From: Topomyia yanbarensis
Lineage: Eukaryota; Arthropoda; Insecta; Diptera; Culicidae
DNA length: 64,000 nt
NCBI RefSeq assembly: GCF_030247195.1
Contig: NC_080671.1
Coordinates: 73,779,412 to 73,843,411 of the forward strand
Direction: 5' to 3'
Notes under the pieces: model-generated
What the model saw: only the letters and a program-made list of their open reading frames with translations
Told to the model about the DNA's origin: nothing
Database searches by the model: none
In this document: positions 58,456 to 64,000 of the stretch, one piece after another
How positions within the stretch are numbered: the stretch's first letter is position 1
Layout of the letters: every line of letters begins with the position of its first letter
Made by a program: the position numbers and the translations under genes

Positions 58456-58878
58456 TGATGATTGCATTTAAACTAGAGCAGACCAAGCAAAAAAGACCGG
58501 TTCATATAAATATTTGTATTAATATGTAATTCAAACAAGATGTGAGTTACAATGGATATATTTAAAAAAAAATTAAACGGGGACAGTTCAGTTACAATAG
58601 ATATAAAACAGGTATGCTATACTTTAATTGGAATTTTAAGCAATTTAATTGTATATCAGACCAAATTGCACGCACGCACAGTCATAGATTGATATGAACG
58701 TATAACATTAGTAACTGAGAATGGACTACAAGAAATTTACATTTTACAACGCTATCCAAAACCAATCAATCCATTGTGAGACTGCGGTAAAGCATACAGA
58801 AAATTTAAATTGCTTGTAGCCCAGACATAGTAAAAATAAGTGTAAGTTGTTTCATGATCAACAGAAAGTTCGCGCAGT

Positions 58879-61023
58879 TCACAAAAACTTCAAAAAAGAA
58901 CTGAACATTTCAAAAGTTCGCTTGTAACTGGTGTAAACCCGATTCTCCTGTTGCTGATCGATTTCTGCGGTGGCACATTGCGATATTGCCCCAAGGATTA
59001 GCGGAGATTGGAGTTCATTATAAGTGCAATTGCGGTTCTGTGGTTTCCGTTGGATCGAGTTATTTTTGTTAAAATAAAAAGCAGCTTCGCTGTTATCATC
59101 GTCGTCGTCGTCAGTACCGGCTGTTGCCGGATACATGAATCTGTAATGCTTCCAATTGACGGCAACTCCATACTTAGTAGTCTGTGGAGCGAACCAAAGT
59201 ATCGGTAGTGGAGAAAAATCAGCCTTGTGGTGGTGAGGTTCAAATTTTGCATTATTATTAGCATTAACACGACCTAGCAATTGGGCACTTTCGATTGCCA
59301 TCTGCAGGGAGCATTCGCAATCTTCCAGAGAAAGAGTCAAGCCAAATGCTTGACTTGGTGACTGCTGCAAAGTGCAGTTCTGTCCCAGCGTGGACGGCTC
59401 AGATACAACTCCAGTCGCAGCCATACTCTCCGTGGTTACCGCACTCTGCGTGGAATCGGCTCGGAAAAGAAGATTTCCAGGTACGTTAATATTACTAGCT
59501 AAGAAAAAGGCCCCGGCAATGGTCATAACACTGGCGGTGTAACTCAACGCAATCACGGTGCTATAATTAAGAATCTGCTTAGCCAACGTCATCGTTGGTA
59601 AAAAGTTGATAAGTTCGGTGTAAGTCAGCCAACCTCGAGCTAATCCCTGCCGTTTTGCAAGAACTTTCTCTACCGATTTGAGCTTCTCGAAGAAATCGTG
59701 ATTTGATACGTAAACTTCCCAACCCTGAAAAAAGTATTAAATGTTGATTAGAAAGATTCTAGGTGAATTAGTTTTAACATTTACTATAGCATCGAGGAAT
59801 TCTAGTTCCAATGCCTTCATGTGATCGATCGACATGCTTCCGGAATCAGCCCAGGCGCTCAGGTAAATATCTTCATCGTATCCACAGTAGAACTTGGTTG
59901 AAACCATCTAGAAATAAATAAGTCAGTTATCATTTAACTTTGTCGTTTAGCCTAATTCGGTCATGACAGAAGCTGCATCACTATTATCAAAGTACAAAGA
60001 TTTAATGATATTTCAACCTTCAAATATGCATTCATGGTTCGTGTAGTAATTATATTATTAAATCCTGCTGGACCCTTTATGGGCAGTCAAGGGTTTAAAA
60101 AAGACAAAGAAAAATATCGTGCTATCAACATTGGAAAGTGAATTGAGCCTCGGCTAGCAAGTTCGACTGATATTGCCATATACGCACAAAATAAGTTTCT
60201 TATTTGCCCAGCGAAAGTCACTGAAACGTGAAAACAAACAGCGCACGAAATTATTACTGTAGATTGAATGCACACCACTGGAGATGTCTACAAATTAATA
60301 CAATCTATGCTTATCAGCCTAGCGTAATGTCAACATCGTTTGACATTGATCAAAGATCATTTAGCCGAAAGCCATTTCTTCAGTCGTCAGCATCGATTTG
60401 CTCCATGCATCAAATATTAAATTAAATTAATTTTTTCAAATCGGCGAAAAATGTGCAAACGACTCAATGTATAGCCATAGTTGATAGGTGAACCATGTCA
60501 CAAATAAATTGCAATTACAATTACAATGATGTACTTTGGATACGTGCTGCAACTTTGGATATGATTACCACTTACCATTGACACTATAAATAGTTCCGAT
60601 GGCGTAATACGTCTTGCATACGCCGGGTCAATAGTATTCAAACGATCCAGATAGATCATCGCCAAAATGAGGGAGCATGGCGTTACGGTCATATTTCCGA
60701 CGGTGACGAAATTGAGCCGACTCAGCGAATGACCGCGGTGCGATTCGGAGAAAATGTCCGCCGCATAATCGGCTAGCGGGCGGCTGATTTTCGTACATTT
60801 TATAGTTGACGTACCGTAGTACAATGTTTTCTTGATGCGGTTGAGAAATTCCTCGTGATCTTTCGCCTGTTATGGTAAAATTGGAAACGATAGGTTAAAA
60901 TCGATTTCGAACGATAACAGATGTTGATTTGCTACGTAAGTACGTGATTTCCTTTTACGGAAGCACATTCACACTGACCTTATTATCGGTGATATTTATA
61001 GTGGATTGTTCGTGTTCGATCAT
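58879..61023 (-). CDS. CNPPD1: CNPPD1 (cyclin Pas1/PHO80 domain protein), four exons
   Basis: Exons are 61023-60979, 60866-60576, 59907-59785 and 59724-58879, all in phase 0 with GT/AG ends, giving 434 residues (human CNPPD1 is about 410). Residues 22-33 (LNRIKKTLYYGT) match the family start. The cyclin-box part follows: MTVTPCSLILAMIYLDRL, ITPSELFIVSMMVSTKFYCG and ALELEFLDAIGWEVYVS, typical of PHO80-like cyclins. GWLTYTELINFLP precedes a membrane segment at about 210-229 (VIALSYTASVMTIAGAFFLA). The C-terminal region is low-complexity, with six Asp at 358-363, but keeps Cys-containing motifs. Human CNPPD1 is a predicted membrane protein of poorly known function. The N-terminal exon of 15 codons (MIEHEQSTINITDNK) is chosen because it joins in phase and leaves a normal length. 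Confidence 0.93.
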
Positions 61024-61311
61024 CTTATTCGATTAGATTCACTAAAATTTCATCACTGGTTAGTTGCTAGAAGCAGTAATTATCTGTTAGATAAGCTGAA
61101 ATCCGGATTATTTCGCAAAATAAAAGGATTATTTCGAAATAAAATACAAAAACACGCCACACCACTGATCGTGTTTTCGGTTTTTGCGATGCGATGCGAA
61201 TGCTTTCTTTGCATTTGCATCTGTCATGACAAAAATATTTCACTTGTGGTGAATATACTGGAATCAGGGTGGCCAGATTGAATTTCTGAATATCGGTTTA
61301 AGCGCTCAAAA

Positions 61312-61480
61312 CCAGGAGGGTGTCACTCCTGTCATCCTCAATGGAGATATACAGACTTTGACAGTAGTCAACATATGTGGGCCTAGCCGCATCTAGGCCC
61401 GTGTCGCCTGTGCAATAGCATTTGATTTTAACAAAGGCAGATGTTGGCTAGGACAAAATGGCTGCCTAGCAGGAGGCTGC
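61312..61480. repeat. Dispersed repeat of about 175 bp, copy 2
   Basis: Same unit as 51253-51430, beginning CCAGGAGGGTGTCACTCCTG and ending GGCTGCCTAGCAGGAGGCTG. It lies about 290 bp upstream of CNPPD1 exon 1, next to the tRNA-like SINE. Confidence 0.75.
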
Positions 61481-61532
61481 TCAAAACTTATTGGTCGGTT
61501 CAATAAATGTAATGTCGACAAAACGTTGCGAC

Positions 61533-61850
61533 GGCGCCGGGGGTTAAGTGGTAAGCGTGACCGCCACTCACCCCAGGTTTGTCTGCGTTGAATCCCAGCC
61601 GAGGTCGCTGAGATTTTTCTGAAGTGAACAAAATTGAGGTCACGCCTTCCTTCGGAACGGAAGTAAAGCCGTTGGTCCCCGGTCCATGAGTTGATGGGTC
61701 GACATCTAGTCCAGATAGTGGAAGTTCGCCTCTATGGCGTCGGTGTTTGGTCTCGTAGCGGAAGCATGCCGACGGAAAATAATTAGAACTAGAAGACAAA
61801 ACGTTGCGAATTCCGGAACACCACAAACGATAAATGATTGTAGAAATCAG
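61533..61850 (+). mobile_element. tRNA-derived SINE (Feilai-like)
   Basis: TTAAGTGGTAAG (61544-61555) resembles an RNA polymerase III A box and GTTGAATCC (61587-61595) a B box. They are about 32 bp apart, as in tRNA genes. The intervening GCGTGACCGCCACTCACCCC resembles a tRNA anticodon arm region. A non-tRNA body follows. Mosquito Feilai SINEs have this layout; family assignment is tentative. The minus ORF 61500-61826 is a shadow. Confidence 0.65.
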
Positions 61851-62576
61851 ATCTAAATATTAGACCACACCCTTACCATCACTGAACTATTAGGCCAAAG
61901 CCAATGATGTAGGTAGCGCTCAAAATCAATTAAAAATAACTAAAACAAGAAAGTATCGGTAGCTTTATCCCGGTCGTGTGTAAATCGGAAGATAAACCCA
62001 AAATTCGTAGAACTACAGATAAGTCAGTTTGCCTGGCCACCCTGATTGGTATAAAAAGGTGAAAATTATTTTTTCACAGTTGATTTTCTTGTTACAGGGA
62101 TGCTTTAAAAAAGTGTACACGGATGAAGCGAACCAAAGAGAATAGGGAAAGAGACGAATAGTGTGAAGCCAAAAATACCTTATTGAGCAGACCAATCGTG
62201 CAATGTAAATAAACATTACTCATGCCTGAGTTGGAGGAGAAAAGTATTGTACTTCTATCAAAAAAGAAATTTGAATTTTCGTCAGAATTTAGTTCAATCG
62301 TGATTGTAAGGTGCATTCTAGAGTATATGTATGAGTAAAAATATGCTTTAGAATTATTTCATCTCTTTGTTTCGAAATGCACATCGTTTGATAAACAAAT
62401 CCATCGATCGACATACGGTTTGTTTTCAAAATATAATAGGAGTCATTTAAAGTGCTGCCTGTAGAAGCGGTTGCCAAAATTCTAGTATTGAAATCATCAT
62501 AAAGGGAGTGTTGCCGTTTTGACTGATTTTCACTCTTCGTCTCTTTCACTATTCTCTTTGAAGCGAACCCTCTAAA
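61851..62576. other. Unannotated intergenic DNA
   Basis: No exon or repeat recognised; short minus ORFs (62013-62549) show no domain. Confidence 0.35.
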
Positions 62577-63255
62577 GCACTATTTAGACTCTCCGTGAAA
62601 ATGAACGTGAACATGTGTTTGTCAAAATGCAATCTGCTATTCAAAGGCGAACGTTCACCGTGAACAGCGATGACATTTATATTTACCACTCCGCATCAAT
62701 TTCGCCAATCGTCGCGTTTACACTCCCGGTGAACGAGGGAATTATTCACTGCGAACATAGTTCACCGTGGAATGTTTAAAATGATCGGGGAATATGAATA
62801 TTATTGCATTGATTCAATTATATCTAATAATTGTGCATGGATTCGTTTAGTATATTCACTGAGAACTGACATACAAGTAAACTTTTTAACTTGTGTAAGA
62901 AAAATAACTGTCGCTTTGAAATGACAACAGCAAGTAGACACTTGCCACTGGTTGGCGCTTCGATCGGCCAGCAATCACTATACGGGACTTGTAAGCAAAC
63001 TTGGATACAATGGTGACTCACGCATGCAAATCTGTATGCGATGGTGATATTCAACGTGTTTTCATTTAAATGTTTACACAGGTTTTTCGGGAAAGTTTGT
63101 TCTAGCTTATATGTCTGTTCTCTGTGGTATATTAATATACTATCGTTTACTTCTATTTTCATCAATTTCTATGCACTAATAAGTGAGATATTGAAAAAAA
63201 AAAAGGTTTGGTGCGCACGTGTTCACGTTCATTTTCACCGAGGGTGTAAATAGGC
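62577..63255. mobile_element. TIR element of about 680 bp with GTGAAAATGAACGTGAAC ends
   Basis: Left GCACTATTTAGACTCTCCGT and right inverted GGCCTATTTACACCCTCGGT both continue with GAAAATGAACGTGAACA. Inside are further TTCACCGTGAAC-like words (about 62655, 62728, 62760). A segment near 63060-63130 resembles the right end of the MITE at 16869-17284. No target duplication identified; ends approximate. Confidence 0.6.
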
Positions 63256-63269
63256 CTTAAGAACGGAAC

Positions 63270-63386
63270 GGTTGGTTTCAAAATCGTCCAATGAAGGACG
63301 TTCGTTGGACCAATTTGAACAACGTCCAAATAACCGTTCAACAAACGTCCATCGTTGGACCCGTGTTGAACGATTTTGAAACAATT
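63270..63386. repeat. Imperfect palindrome rich in CGTCCAA words
   Basis: TTTCAAAATCGTCCAA at the left and TTGAACGATTTTGAAA at the right face each other, with AACGTCC and CGTTGGAC words repeated between. It is probably a small foldback element. Confidence 0.55.
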
Positions 63387-63835
63387 TTTTGGATGTCTCA
63401 GTGCGCCAGAGGGATCCACAAAAGCCTACACGCTCATTCAAAACTACTCAAAATTTGAGTTCAGAGCACTCAATTTCAAAAATCTTCTATTTTTCTATTC
63501 AATATGTCAAAAATGAGTTTTAATTTGAGTAGAATTAATTCATCTAGTGAACCACTAAAATTTTTAAGCTTCGAGTGAAAAAAAGTTATCCTCAAGAAAA
63601 AGTGTGTGAAGTTTGAAGTCGAATAAAATTATTATAAAACATCAGACCTCTTTCCTAGTAGTTATACAATCAATGCGGAACATTCAGAAAATTAAAAGGT
63701 AGGTTTCTCTAAGTTTTGTTTCTATTGAAATCTAACTTGCTTTCGTGTTTTTATAGTTTCTGCCAATACTACGAAGTACCGATTGGCATGAAAGAAAGGT
63801 CCAGAAACGTCATGGGTCATCCCTACACACAAACG

Positions 63836-64000
63836 AAAAACTACCTAAAATTGAGTACTTTTGACTCAATCTCGGGGTATCGTGCAGGAAGGTTAGGTAA
63901 ACCGTGTTGAAGTTTCCATTTAACTACGGCAAAAATCACAGTTCTTGAGTTCAATTTACTTAAATTTAAGTTGAATTTACCTAATTTTGAGAATATACCC
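63836..64000. repeat. AAACTACC-type repeat, truncated by the window end
   Basis: Matches the flanks of the insertion at 28459-28655 (28372-28457 and 28656-28770) and lacks that insertion, so it represents the empty form of the family. It may continue beyond 64000. Confidence 0.7.

Noticed and set aside
59008..59489. Plus-strand ORFs within CNPPD1
   Set aside because: They are antisense shadows of the CNPPD1 last exon.

Overview
The window looks like euchromatin from a large, repeat-rich insect genome, most likely a culicine mosquito. The evidence is AT-rich sequence, spliced protein genes with insect-type exons, one intron of about 11 kb, and a dense mix of jockey/CR1/Loa-like LINE remnants, a decayed Ty3/gypsy element, tRNA-derived SINE sequence and many non-autonomous DNA transposons. 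The species cannot be fixed from sequence alone. Nothing is prokaryotic: no operons, CRISPR, rRNA or intact tRNA were seen.

Four host genes can be reconstructed with consistent splice phases. (1) lowfat/LIX1 family on +, coding exons 390-465, 11604-11767, 11838-12028 and 12095-12461. (2) A cytochrome b561 domain protein like CYB561D2 on -, four exons in 23376-22498. (3) A small secreted cysteine-containing protein on -, three exons in 33221-32399. (4) CNPPD1, a cyclin-fold membrane protein, on -, four exons in 61023-58879. A hydrophobic ORF at 33777-33511 (-) and two ORF segments near 45.88-46.53 kb (+) may be exons of further genes, but this is weak. The four genes are not a pathway; they are neighbours.

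The rest is mainly mobile DNA. 0.5-11.6 kb (lowfat intron 1): TIR elements, a hAT-type MITE and a LINE ORF1 relic. 15.5-22.2 kb: stacked MITEs (piggyBac-type, pogo-like, a TA-flanked family, a 4-bp-TSD family). 27-31.7 kb: a perfect inverted duplication, nested short repeats and a LINE 3' end. 34.6-39.3 kb: a broken Ty3/gypsy element on -. 39.9-44.6 kb: a LINE split by a TA-flanked element that is itself split by a hAT element. 46.9-58.5 kb: LINE fragments and MITEs. 61.3-64 kb: a tRNA-like SINE and foldback elements.

The most striking signal is a pair of about 0.86-kb elements (6088-6940 and, inverted, 54404-55267). Both ends start with CACAGTG, followed at one end by a 12-bp and at the other by a 23-bp spacer and then an A-rich nonamer. 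Both copies are flanked by 5-bp duplications (CGACG, AGCCG). This is the architecture of V(D)J recombination signals and of Transib transposons, here in non-autonomous insect elements.
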